NCBI GenBank assembly: GCA_964019135.1
Contig: OZ025249.1
Location: 16,827,088-16,891,087 of the forward strand
Reading direction: 5' to 3'
DNA length: 64,000 nt
Origin: Arenicola marina
Taxonomy: Eukaryota > Annelida > Polychaeta > Arenicolidae
The notes under the pieces are model-generated. The model made no database searches, was not told the origin of the DNA, and was given only the letters and a program-made list of their open reading frames with translations. Of the stretch, positions 48,401 through 58,700 are shown piece after piece. Made by a program: the position numbers and the translations under genes. Each line of letters begins with the position of its first letter. Position 1 is the first letter of the stretch.

Positions 48401-50850
48401 GTAGAGCGGCGGGGGTCACATGCACGCAGGAGGGGACAATGGTGGAGCAGGGCCACAGGCAGTAGGTGACAAGGGTAGAGCGGGGCCACAGGCAGGAAGT
48501 GACAAGGGTAGAGCGGGGCCACAGGCAGGAGGTGACAAGGGTAGAGAGGGGCCACAGGCTGGAGATGACAAGGGTAGAGCGGCGGGGGTCACATGCACGC
48601 AGGATGTGACAAGGGTAGAGCGGGGCTACAGGCAGGAGGTGACAAGGTAGAGAGGGGCCACAGGCAAGAGGTCACAAGGGTAGAGCGGGGCCACAGGCAG
48701 GAGGTCACAAGGGTAGAGCGGGGCCACAGGCAGGAGGTCACAAGGGTAGAGCGGGGCCACAGGCAGGAGGTGACAAGGGTAGAGCGGGGCCACAGGCAGG
48801 AGGTGACAAGGGTAGAGCGGGGCCACAGGCAGGAGGTGACACGGGTGGAGCGGGGGTCACAGGCAGGAGGTCACAGGGTAGAGCGGGGTCACAGGCCGGA
48901 GATAACAAGGGTAGAGCGGGGCTTCAGACATGAGGTGACAAGAGTCTGGCGGGAGCCACAGGCAGGAGATGACAAGGGTCGGGCAGGGCCACTGGCAGGA
49001 GATGACAAGGGTAGAGCGGGGCCACAGGCAGGAGATGATAAGGGTAGAACGGGGCAACAGGCAGGAGGTGACAAGGGTAGAGCGGGGCCACAAGTAGGAG
49101 GTGACAAGGGTAGAGCGGGGGCCACAGGCAGGAGGTGACAAGGTAGAGCGGGGTCACAGGCAGGAGGTGACAAGGGTAGAGCGGGGCCACAGGCAGGAGG
49201 CGACAAGGGTAGAGCGGGGCCACAGACAGGAGGTGACAAGGGTAGAGCGGGGCCACAGGCAGGAGGTGACAAGGGTAGAGCGGGGCTACAGGCAGGAGGT
49301 GACAAGGGTAGAGAGGGGCCACAGGCAAGAGGTCACAAGGGTAGAGCGGGGCCACAGGCAGGAGGTCACAAGGGTAGAGCGGGGCCACAGGCAGGAGGTC
49401 ACAAGGGTAGAGCGGGGCCACAGGCAGGAGGTGACAAGGGTAGAGCGGGGCCACAGGCAGGAGGTGACAAGGGTAGAGCGGGGCCACAGGCAGGAGGTGA
49501 CACGGGTGGAGCGGGGGTCACAGGCAGGAGGTCACAGGGTAGAGCGGGGTCACAGGCCGGAGATAACAAGGGTAGAGCGGGGCTTCAGACATGAGGTGAC
49601 AAGAGTCTGGCGGGAGCCACAGGCAGGAGATGACAAGGGTCGGGCAGGGCCACTGGCAGGAGATGACAAGGGTAGAGCGGGGCCACAGGCAGGAGATGAT
49701 AAGGGTAGAACGGGGCAACAGGCAGGAGGTGACAAGGGTAGAGCGGGGCCACAAGTAGGAGGTGACAAGGGTAGAGCGGGGGCCACAGGCAGGAGGTGAC
49801 AAGGTAGAGCGGGGTCACAGGCAGGAGGTGACAAGGGTAGAGCGGGGCCACAGGCAGGAGGCGACAAGGGTAGAGCGGGGCCACAGACAGGAGGTGACAA
49901 GGGTAGAGCGGGGCCACAGGCAGGAGGTGACAAGGGTAGAGCGGGGTCACAGGCAGGAGGTGACAAGGGTAGAGCGGGGCCACAGGCAGGAGGTGATAAG
50001 GGTAGAGCGGGGCCACAGGCAGGAGGTGACAAGGGTAGAGCGGGGCCACAGGCAGGAGGCGACAAGGGTAGAGCGGGGCCAGACAGGAGGTGACAAGGGT
50101 AGAGCGGGGTCACAGGCAGGAGGTGACAAGGGTAGAGCGGGGCAACAGGCAGGAAGTGACAAGGGTAAAGCGGGGTCACAGGCAGGAGGTGACAAGGGTA
50201 AAGCGGGGCAACAGGCAGGAAGTGACAAGGGTAGAGCGGGGTCACAGGCAGGAGGTGACAAGTGTAGAGCGGGGCCACAGGCAGGAGATGACAAGGGTAG
50301 AGCGGCGGGGGTCACATGCACGCAGGAGGGGACAATGGTAGAGCGGGGTGACAGGCAGTAGGTGACAAGGGTAGAGCGGGGCCACAGGCAGGAAGTGACA
50401 AGGGTAGAGCGGGGCCACAGGCAGGAGGTGACAAGGGTAGAGAGAGGCCACAGGCTGGAGATGACAAGGGTAGAGCGGCGGGGGTCACATGCACGCAGGA
50501 TGTGACAAGGGTAGAGCGGGGCCACAGGCAGGAGGTGACAAGGGTAGAGCGGGGTCACAGGCAGGAGGTGACAAGGGTAGAGCGGGGCCACAGGCAGGAG
50601 ATGACAAGGGTAGAGCGGGGTCACAGGCAGGAGGTGACAAGGGTAGAGCGGGGTCACAGGCAGGAGGTGACAAGGGTAGAGCGGGGCCACAGGCAGGAGA
50701 TGACAAGGGTAGAGCGGCGGGGGTCACATGCACGCAGGATGTGACAAGGGTAGAGCGGGGCCACAGACAGGAGGTGACAAGGGTAGAGCGGGGGCCACAG
50801 GTAGGTGACGAGGGTAGAGCGGAGGGCCACAGATAGATGACAAGAGTATA
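42478..50850. repeat. 33-bp minisatellite array, about 250 copies, with higher-order repeats
   Basis: The basic unit contains CCACAGGCAGGAGGTGACAA then GGGTAGAGCGGGG and repeats every 33 bases for about 8.4 kb. Marked variant units carrying CACATGCACGCAGGA recur at 43561, 43734, 43907, 44080, 44846, 45019, 45257, 45430, 46658, 46831, 47070, 47243, 48009, 48182, 48420, 48593, about 50316, 50489 and 50728. Spacings of 766, 173, 238 and 173 occur twice, 3163 bases apart. Because 33 is a multiple of three, many frames stay open on both strands; these are artefacts. The plus strand is G-rich. A run of about 18 C lies just left of the array. Confidence 0.97.
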
Positions 50851-50984
50851 CCCAGTCATGGAAGTATTTTATAAGCAGCGTGCGCACCTGTTGGAGCCCG
50901 AGCCCGAATCCAACAGAGTAAGTACGTTATCGATGGTGTATTAAAGATATTCACTAGAGCTTAGTGAACCGTTGCAGATGTAGC
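50851..50984. repeat. Dispersed repeat, locus B, first piece
   Basis: This starts AGTCATGGAAGTATTTTATA and matches 30224-30352. The match stops at GTTGCAGATG, where foreign sequence begins; the match resumes at about 54359. Confidence 0.8.
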
Positions 50985-51474
50985 GGGCCCGTGGTGTGTA
51001 ATTGGGTTTTAAAACAAACAAAACAAGTCGGCCGCAGTGATAAAATTTCTGGCCTTATTATCACCAGGCGGTTAAACTTGCAACACAGGGACAAGAGAAA
51101 ACGAGAACGTCAATCGTAGCTTGAGAAGGAGACGAAAATCTGGGGATAAGTGCAACTGGAATATATATAGCGAGTGCCGAATATGTACATGCATTGCTGA
51201 CAGAGTATAGGCCGAAATGTCCGCGCGCCGTGAGTCATTTGGCGTATCGAAGCTTTATAATGGGATCGGCCATGTTAAATGTCTTTGTTTTTTTGCGTGC
51301 AAAGCACTGGTCTGATTTGAATGGTATTTGGCACACATGATGTCAGTAATATTGGTACCTATTCCACGACATACAGGAAGTCTATCTGCATTTATTTAGG
51401 CACAGCGATTTTTCTCCATTTTTATCCGGGTCAAATTTAACTATCTAATAGCTCAAAAGCTATAAATGTGGGGT

Positions 51475-51760
51475 GAAATCTGAGACACATTTCTTTTGTG
51501 CCTCTCTCAGAAGAATACCTTGAGACAACCCGCGGATCTCTAGAGCCAATATTAACGGAGCCACGAAGAAAAAACATGATTCGTGACCTTGACCTTGTTG
51601 TGACCTTGACCTTGGAAGCGTGACCTTGATCAATATAGTGCTTTGGCCCAAATACTAATGTCATGTCTCACGCAAGGTGTCGTTTGTCTGACACGTCCCT
51701 TTCATGGAGCAATTGAGGAGGCCATGTTCCCGCCAAAATTCTGGTGATTTAGAATTTTTG
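51475..51760. repeat. TGACCTTGA-rich repeat block, copy 1
   Basis: The block contains three TGACCTTGA words (51584, 51601, 51621) and ends near TTCCCGCCAAAAT. It matches 53395-53660 in order and orientation with moderate divergence. Confidence 0.75.
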
Positions 51761-52104
51761 ATATGCAATAGTGCATATGGCTTTCCATCGTGCCTGTTTA
51801 CCGCGCAGTAACGCTATATACCCGCAGAGAGTTCGGTTTTTATTGACTAATTACCTATTGACGGGTTCATTTACAGCGCGGTTTGAAGCATTAACACTTG
51901 CTATCACATTTTGAAGTTTCGCCGTGGACATGTTTCCTTGGGGTACGAGTCGATATAAAGATTGAGGCGGAAGCGTGGAGTGCTGCGGTCTATCTTATGG
52001 CAGGCCGAGAAGAAGATTTTATGTGGAAAATAACTGAGCGATCAGGCGACAGGACTGCACAAGACTTCTGAAACATTAGGGCCTACAACGACATGCAATT
52101 CTCA

Positions 52105-52185
52105 AAACTGACTGAGTGGCGCGGTGGCTTGAGCGTCAGACTTTGGATCCGCACGTCGCAAGTTCGAGCCCAGCTGGAGGCATTA
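52105..52185 (+). mobile_element. tRNA-derived SINE head
   Basis: GAGTGGCGCGGTGGCTTGAG (A box region) and AGTTCGAGCCCAGCTGGAGG (B box) are spaced as in a tRNA. No CCA-type end or clean acceptor stem is visible, so a SINE is more likely than a tRNA gene. Confidence 0.55.
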
Positions 52186-53394
52186 TTTTGTTCCGCTTTT
52201 TTCATGGGAAACAACCGTTAGTTGATATTTGAATTATTGGGCACGCGGGCGTCACTTTTTCGTTATAAAATTGCGATATTTGACCGTATAACACCAGTAA
52301 TACTGTATTTGACCATGCCGTCCCCCGCCAATGCACCCGCACACACACGGATTTCGGCGATGCTCTACCACGCTCAAATGGGGCTCTTAAATGGTGACGG
52401 GTGTGTGCCTGCGGTGCGAATACTGTGGGAGTCATTGTGCAGCCTCATTGAGTCCCATGCTAAGCATTTTGTCCATTATTGGCCGTATCTACCAATGGTT
52501 AAGGAACAGTAAAAACAATCCTGTGATCTGCACCTTTGACCCACATCGGCCATCTACGAACTTAGCCTGACGATTGCTATTCCGCATCTCTTGGTGAATT
52601 TGAAAGTCGATATCTCAAGGCGTTCTATAGTTATCGCGTAACGTTACAAACAGACATACCGACTAAGACCCATCGCCGCTCGCTCATTCGTTGTTCAGCC
52701 TGGCGTTCGAGACCATATCGCCCCCTGAAAGCTGTAGTAGTGAGGCCAAATTGCTGGCTGAAAGCGGAAATTAGCCCAAATTGCACCCCAAGTATCGTGA
52801 CGTGCTGGACGAGCGCCATCTAACGGCTGCTGTTCAACGCGGGCTATTTTGCCAGGTCGATGGCGTCGTTTAGAGTGAATACGTTCAAATCCCGACTTCC
52901 TACGTGTCCTTGGTCACGCCCTAATCGCTCTTCTCGGACTCGTCATCGCTGAATTACGGAGCCCCCTAGCGGCGGAACTAAGCGTGATAGGCTAAAAGCG
53001 AATGCGCATTCCATACCCAAGTCGACGTTTGCCCGTCTTTGCAACCGATCCCGACCCTCTAGCGTCGCTATTAAGCGAACGGCGGCCATCGCAACCCCGA
53101 AAGAGTGCCGGTCCGTATCGCCGTTGACTCATAATGGGAGCGTCGGCATGGAGGGGGGTGCACCTCTTCCGAGCGCTCTAGCGGCCAAATTAAGCGTCCT
53201 AGAGCAATTCTGAGGTAGTTCGATGTACCTGGCTGACGTTTCTCTCTCCAGTCATGCCAAATATGGGCTCCCTAGCTCAAATATTGACCGAGTTATGGCC
53301 TTGCAAAGTTCAAAACGCCACTTGACACGTACGCTGAATATTCATTGGCCGATTACTCGAAAATTTTTCAGTATCCGGAAAAATCTGAGCCAGT

Positions 53395-53660
53395 CATGCA
53401 TGTCCGCCTCTCTCTGCAAAGTACTCTCCAACAAACAGCGAATCTCTAGACGCGATATTAAAGGAGTTACGCGGGAAAACATGTTTCGTGACCTTGACCT
53501 TCCTGTGACCTTGACCTTGGAAGCGTGACCTTGACCAATATAGTTATTCGTGCCCAATGACTGATGTCCTGTATCAGGCCAGGTGGCGTTTGTCTCACAT
53601 GTACCCTTCACGGAGAAATTGAGACCATTTCCCGCCAAAATGCTGCCGTAGGATCCTATG
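53395..53660. repeat. TGACCTTGA-rich repeat block, copy 2
   Basis: It has three TGACCTTGA words (53489, 53506, 53526) and the shared tail TTTCCCGCCAAAATGCTGC. It is a partner of 51475-51760. Confidence 0.75.
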
Positions 53661-54246
53661 TTAAACTTTGGGATTTTTTTGCAGAAGAACTATTCAGACG
53701 ATTTTCAAAATTGAAGCACCGTATACAAGGTACCTATGAGCCCAATGCGTGAATTAATTTTGAGCGTCATTAAGTAAAAACTGGGAACGCTATAGCGACT
53801 TTGCCGACTTTTGGTCCTATCTTTCAATGGTTAAGCGAATTTGGAAAAATTCCTGTGACCTTGACCTTTGACCTACATGGCCCATCTACGAACTTAGCCT
53901 GACGGTGGCCCGTGGCATTGTCTGTGCAGAAGGCGGAGTCGATATCTCAAACTTGATAAAAAAAAATTAAAAATCAAAAATTTGCAATTTTCAAGAGGCT
54001 GTGACGCGAAAACTTTTCATCCTACGTCAAATCTGATGTCAGTAACGCGACAGATTTTGAGGAGCTGAGTATTTTGACACTTATTGCGGCTCTCTAACTG
54101 CAATATTAAGAGAGCTAGAGCGTCATCGTGACCATGACCTTTGAGTTATATTGCCCATTCACGAACTTGACCTGTCGATTGGCTGTCGGAATGTTTTGGT
54201 AAAAGAAGAGAACGATATCTTTAGGCATACGACAGATAATGTGTCT

Positions 54247-54334
54247 ACAGACAGACAGACAGACAGACACACCGACATAAGACGAAAATCGTAGATTTTC
54301 GTCTTAATGAGCAAAATGCCGGCGTGCTGCCGGC
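54247..54334. other. CAGA microsatellite followed by two hairpins
   Basis: ACAGACAGACAGACAGACAG at 54247-54270 is followed by a perfect 13-bp stem (TAAGACGAAAATC, loop GTA, GATTTTCGTCTTA; 54278-54306) and a second 6-bp stem (GCCGGC, loop GTGCT, GCCGGC; 54318-54334). A microsatellite plus terminal hairpin is the layout known from the 3' ends of some Helitron-related non-autonomous elements; no CTRR end was confirmed. Confidence 0.7.
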
Positions 54335-54358
54335 GCCCGATCCCGCCACACGGAGGAC

Positions 54359-54404
54359 ACATTGCCTCTTGCCAAACGCATTATTTTCTGCGCAGAGATG
54401 CTCT
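54359..54404. repeat. Dispersed repeat, locus B, second piece
   Basis: ATTGCCTCTTGCCAAAC to GATGCTCT matches about 30356-30400 of the contiguous copy, continuing exactly where the first piece stopped apart from a few bases. Confidence 0.75.
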
Positions 54405-54409
54405 ACACG

Positions 54410-54773
54410 GTGTCTGTAACCACTACCAGTGACCATAATGAACATAACAGTTATGTGTGACGGTAGACCTACATGTTTATTCACTTAATGTTTTTTTTTT
54501 TGTTTTTTTCGTTTATTTGCTGTTACTTTGTTTCGGGTAAGAAGTTGTGTTACTGTTCACTCACTATCATAGAGTCCAATATAATCCTAATATAATCCGT
54601 TTATCACAAGCTCAACCAATACAGGTAGCTCTAGTGACAGCGGCCAGCTGGCCTTAACTGGAGTCTCCTAACCAAGTGTATGTCAGAGAGCAAGATGTTC
54701 TGTTTTGTTTTTTACGTGTATATGACTCACTTGGTTGAAGAAATGAATACTGAACTAAACTGAACTGAACACG
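54410..54773. mobile_element. 364-bp insertion with 5-bp target duplication
   Basis: ACACG occurs at 54405-54409 and again at 54769-54773, and the dispersed repeat resumes right after the second copy. The insert starts GTGTCTGTAACCACTACC and ends in a GAACT-type short repeat (ACTGAACTAAACTGAACTGA), as some retroposons do. No coding capacity. Confidence 0.6.
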
Positions 54774-54820
54774 TACTTGCATTATGTCTGGGGTACTTAC
54801 ACGCATTGTTGGTGGTCACC
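54774..54820. repeat. Dispersed repeat, locus B, third piece
   Basis: ACTTGCATTATGTCTGGGGT to GGCATTGTTGGTGGTC-like sequence matches about 30408-30458 and closes the split copy. Confidence 0.75.
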
Positions 54821-54896
54821 CAAAACATAAAACAGCATAGTACTTGCCTCTGAACAGACGTCATTTGGAGAAACACCAATATATCTGATGATATGT

Positions 54897-54902
54897 TTTA
54901 TT
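54897..54902 (-). promoter_or_regulatory. Possible PEX3 polyadenylation signal
   Basis: On the minus strand AATAAA lies beyond the 41-bp minisatellite, about 780 bases after the PEX3 stop. If used, the 3' UTR would contain the whole array. Another AATAAA lies at 54476-54481. Confidence 0.25.
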
Positions 54903-55216
54903 TTTTTTTAAAGAAAGACGGTCTCAGATATATAAAAAGAACTTAAAGAAGGAAAACACATTATTCATATTCACTGGATGAAGGTGTGTATACCACTTCC
55001 CACCCCAACCCTGCATCCTGCGCGGTATGTTAAAAGTGTATAACGTAATTAATCACGTTAACATGATCGATGGAAAATAGTATACACAAGAAAACCTTTC
55101 ACAAGTTCGACAAAGATGCAATACGGTAATACTACCCGCAGTGTTATTGTACAGTGAGGAAGTTATATAAATCTGGTTTCACATAAGTAATTTACTAGTC
55201 TGTGCGATAATCTATG

Positions 55217-55710
55217 GAACGGTGTATTATCATCAGGCCGGTGTGTGCTGATTCACGGGCCCGTGTATTATCATCAGGCCGGGGTGAGCTGATTCACGGG
55301 CCCGTGTATTATCATCAGGCCGGGGTGTGCTGATTCACGGACCGGTGTATTATCATCAGGCCGGGGTGTGCTGATTCACGGGCCGGTGTATTATCAACAG
55401 GCCGGGGTGTGCTGATTCACAGGCCGGTGTATTATCATCAGGCCGGGGTGTGCTGATTCACGGGCCGGTGTATTATCAACAGGCCGGGGTGTGCTGATTC
55501 ACAGGCCGGTGTATTATCATCAGGCCGGTGTGTGCTGATTCACGGGCCGGTGTATTATCATCAGGCCGGGGTGTGCTGATTCACGGACCGGTGTATTATC
55601 ATCAGGCCGGGGTGTGCTGATTCACGGGCCGGTGTATTATCATCAGGCCGGGGTGTGCTGATTCACAGGCCGGTGTATTATCATCAGGCCGGGGTGTGCT
55701 GATTCACGGG
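55217..55710. repeat. 41-bp minisatellite, 12 copies, overlapping the PEX3 stop codon
   Basis: The unit starts GGTGTATTATCATCAGGCCG and ends CTGATTCACGGGC, repeating every 41 bases (for example 55222, 55263, 55304). The rightmost copy is read on the minus strand as the last codons and TGA stop of PEX3; the others fall in the presumed 3' UTR. Confidence 0.95.
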
Positions 55711-58700
55711 TTGGCTAAATGCTTCATACACGTTTGCGGCGAAGTCCTTCACCTGTTCTTTCAATAATAACTCCTGGAATGAAACAAAACAGGTTAAAAA
55801 CAAGTCTCGGAGAACTAATTATAAAGGGAATTAACAGGCGAGATGATCTTTACGTCAAACATAACGGTAACCAGTGAATAACGTAAGTACTATCATGAAT
55901 TGTGTGGTACACATACATAAATCGAGGGATTATGACATCAATGGATAATCTCACACTTCATTTGAGTAACATCCCATAAAATTCATTGCAAGAAGGATAT
56001 TTTACATCGCAAAATTATATCTTTATCCCTTGTAAACGTTTACACTCGCACACTCCGTGCAACCTCCCCCACATCAAGCACGATGTCTGATTTGGTGGAG
56101 CTCACACAAGGCTCAATACGCCCTCAAGCCTATCGCGTGTCCCTCCACAACACATGAACATGTCTATGTTGTTTCACGGCGACGGAAGCACAGCACGGGC
56201 ACAGGGCACTGACCTGGACGAACTGGTTGGGCGCGTCGCCCAGAATGACGTTGATCATGCCGTTAAGGATAGGTATCACCTTGGCCAACGGCATGGCAGT
56301 CCCGCTGGGAAATGAAAGATCGTTGTGTCAGGCCCGTCTTGTGTATACATTACAAGGGAACTCCGTGAACAATGAATGACTTGGATGAAATATGCCCCAC
56401 ATTAGATCGCCCAGACCGACCGGCTTTCGACCCAGGGACCTATTGATCTGCAGTCGAGTGTACTACCACTCGGCCGCGCAGGTTTCTTCCACTGGGGAGA
56501 ACACTAACCATCGTTGCGTCGGGACCTCGTGTATTTTACAGATGTTTGTGTCTTGGCTCCACACGGAAACCAATATACTCTTGACCACAGTAGGGCTCGA
56601 ATCACCAAGGGACTCCCGAAGTCTTGATGGTTGTACTAGTAACGGCACCGTAGTGTCCAATAAAACAGTTGTTACTATTTGTGTCTCAACAGTGATTATC
56701 CCAAAATGTTCAACGAAATACCTGCTAGCACTGTTACCGGCCGTCGCGGCGGATTTGAAATATTCTGCCAATCGATCAAAGAATCTGGCGAATCCGCCAT
56801 CAAGGCACACTGTCAATACCAACTGGAAGTCCTCACTGGAAAACACGGAAAAACACAGAGCTCAATGAGTATTTTCCAACATAATTTTTTAAACATTTTC
56901 TGTGTAAAATGTAGCCTTACTTCAAGTGCTATGCCAAATTGACGCTTTCAGTATGACGCTTGCTTCGCATACAACATGATAAGTCCCGTCACGTCAGCTG
57001 TTCCACGCGGTGCCATGATTTGTAGAACTGCCATGTTCTACATAAGTAGCTGTATTGGCAGTACATGTATAAAGTTTAAGCATAATCTCCTCTTTGAAAT
57101 AAGGCGACCAAATGGAAAGACACCAGCACTTGCCTGTGCACCATGTCTTTAGTTTCTTGCTTTAACTGTGCCAACGTCAGGTCCAGTTCTGTCAGATTTT
57201 CCAGCTTCAGAAAGAAAGCGAAATATTGCTCTAGTTGTATTATATATGACAAGCTACGCTAATTATCGGGGTAAACCAAATATATATAACAGTTCCGCAA
57301 ATACATAAAAATATATGTTACACAGAATAGTTTCCTATACGTCAAAGTACATAGTGGGAAATCTGTAAAGTTATTCCACACGCTGTTACATGAATATATA
57401 GCCTCTCTGGATGTCACTATCAAATTACTTCTTCCGAAATTCCATTCCTATTCTATAAAAAGAGCATAAGGGGTTTAGACGGCTATCATGCAACTACGTT
57501 TATTGTGATACTATGCCTAGACGAAGCGTACAGTTATATGGAATGGAGCCTAGGTCTAATTGTCGCACACCGCTAAACCGTGTCTAGAATAGTATAGAGT
57601 ACAAGACGTCACGGTCACACTATGTTGCTTTATTACCTGAGACTCATCACTGTCGTCGGGAATCAAGTACTGTGTCAGTCCGTCACGTGACCCCTTAGCG
57701 TCCGCTGTGTTGCCACAGAACTCCACCGTCCTCCTCACGTGGCTCACGAGGTCCTGAACGTCCACTAACGCCATGGGCTGCTTCAGAGACACGCTATACA
57801 CGCGGAGAGGAGAAAAGGGGGCGGTTAACATACGCGCCAAAGCCCTCGTAATGAAGAGGTTCAGCATATTAATATCCATGAATTAACACCCTGACACAAG
57901 CCAGTAGGCAATGCAAAACAACATCAGTAAATAAGTTTCGAAGATACTTTGAGATAACCTCAGTTAAAGTGGTTAGATCATTACGATCGAGAAATTAAGC
58001 AATAAATTTACTCACCTTTCAAGTTTTTCCTTCACTGCGGATTCGGTAGCTGTTCCCAAATTGATAATACCTTAAATAAAGTGAATACAACTTTCCGTTA
58101 TCAGGCGATTCTGTAAATATGCAAAACATAACATATCACATGAAATCGCGTGATAGATACATAAACAGTTAAATCGGTAAATAATTTACAGCTGTTACGC
58201 CAAAACTATAAAGGATAGAAAAACAAGTTAATCCTTTTCGGCAAATTGAAACAGTTGTGTCGTTCACTTGAGCTAAATCTAATAGTTTTTTATTATACCG
58301 ACAACATTTTGAACAAACCACGAAATGCAGCATTTACGGGTTTTGCAAGATTGATAAAAGAAATACCTTTTTTCAAAATATACTGCACAGTCGCTAGATA
58401 CTTTTGTTGAACTTCCGATGTAGCCTTTGCTTCAGCCTGAAATTAAAGCTATAAATACTTAAACGCGGATTACACAATGCATGATGTGGCAGCAAATGAA
58501 TGTTGCATTATCGTAGGACATCATAATTATATAATAATCTTGCTAAAGTAGTCAATGGCACATTTAATAAAGTATATACTAGACTATCGATATACAGATA
58601 ATTCCACACTAGGTGACTCGCCTTTCCCTCTGGACTGAGCAGGTTGTCTATATACATGTAGCCTCCGATGATGTTCAGCTGAAGTCTCAGAAAGACGATC

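Larger units (their letters stand above)
50985..54358. mobile_element. 3.4-kb segment inserted into the dispersed repeat, composite
   Basis: Compared with the contiguous copy at 30.2 kb, this segment interrupts the repeat after GTTGCAGATG. Its edges (GTAGCGGGCCCGTGG and, on the other strand, GTGTGGCGGGATCGGG) are weakly inverted. Inside are related blocks at about 51475-51760 and 53395-53660 sharing TGACCTTGACCTTGG arrays, a more diverged one near 54000-54190, a SINE, and a terminal CAGA microsatellite with a perfect hairpin. No transposase or Rep/helicase frame was seen. It may be a Helitron-like or other non-autonomous composite. Confidence 0.5.

Noticed and set aside
42372-50887. Dozens of 60-380 codon frames on both strands
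   Set aside because: They are products of a 33-bp repeat whose length is a multiple of three. Both strands are open in several frames at once, which real genes are not.
55217-55710. CRISPR-like regularly spaced repeats
   Set aside because: The 41-bp units are head-to-tail with no variable spacers, and the DNA is clearly eukaryotic.
57128-57134. A GT donor four bases downstream (CAA|GTGCTG) instead of the GC donor after PEX3 exon 57134-57204
   Set aside because: It would change the phase and lose the match MVH-SEDFQ across the junction. The GC donor keeps frame on both sides.
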